Assembly: GCA_014729025.1 (NCBI GenBank)
Contig: WJKP01000018.1
Location: forward strand, 1 to 47,154
DNA length: 47,154 nt
Direction of reading: 5' to 3'
Source of the DNA: Candidatus Buchananbacteria bacterium
GTDB taxonomy: Bacteria > Patescibacteriota > Patescibacteriia > CAIXNZ01
Part shown: positions 46,952 through 47,154 of the stretch, one piece after another
Numbering within the stretch: position 1 is the first letter of the stretch
Layout of the letters: every line of letters begins with the position of its first letter
Notes under the pieces: model-generated
Seen by the model: only the letters and a program-made list of their open reading frames with translations
What the model was told of the DNA's origin: nothing
Database searches by the model: none
Program-made: the position numbers and the translations under genes

Positions 46952-47087
46952 TTTCACCCTCCTTTTTGAATTATTTAAACAGTTTAGCAAATTTTCAAGT
47001 ATTTGTCAATGTAATGTACAGTTAACACCATGGGGTTACAAAGAGTATACTTAAGGGTAACACATGTTAACTATTAAATTTAAGTAT

Positions 47088-47154
47088 ATGAACAAGACAA
47101 AATATGATAGAGAAGAACGATTTAAGTGGTACCGACAAGTAGATAAATACAAAC
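47088..47154 (+). CDS. 5' end of an ORF truncated by the window (possibly a transposase-like protein)
   Basis: MNKTKYDREERFKWYRQVDKYK..., open to the window end. Confidence 0.35.
   Translation, partial: MNKTKYDREERFKWYRQVDKYK

Overview
The window looks like a fragment of a Patescibacteria/CPR genome (AT-rich, streamlined core genes, tandem T4SS-type pilin genes). I had no database access, so the lineage is an inference. Core content: a dnaN-dnaA / rpmH-rnpA-yidD origin-type region (about 20.4-24.35 kb), yebC, ruvC, a class A PBP, tig, rpsP, a KH-domain gene, trmD, a stand-alone 16S rRNA gene, tRNAs Ile/Phe/Pro/Gly, ftsK, a RodZ-like HTH gene, recA, and several glycosyltransferase and surface-protein genes. 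The left end is an array of eight tandem TrbC/VirB2-like pilin paralogs. Best candidates for a second look: (1) a G9 homopolymer where losing one G fuses a pilin to an orphan Cys-rich domain; (2) SD-led micro-ORFs of 13, 25 and 18 aa with their own hairpins or terminator, missed by the ORF track; (3) a 16S-only transcription unit with consensus promoters, a structured leader, a processing stem and its own terminator; (4) an altered anti-SD (UCUCCUU), alongside a split between SD-bearing accessory genes and SD-less core genes; (5) a tRNA-Ile 5' fragment interrupted by a 29-nt repeat, with a second repeat copy in a tRNA-Pro-like context; (6) a palindromic operator abutting the -35 of a leaderless TrmB-type regulator; (7) an apparent beta-barrel protein ending in Phe in a probable monoderm lineage.
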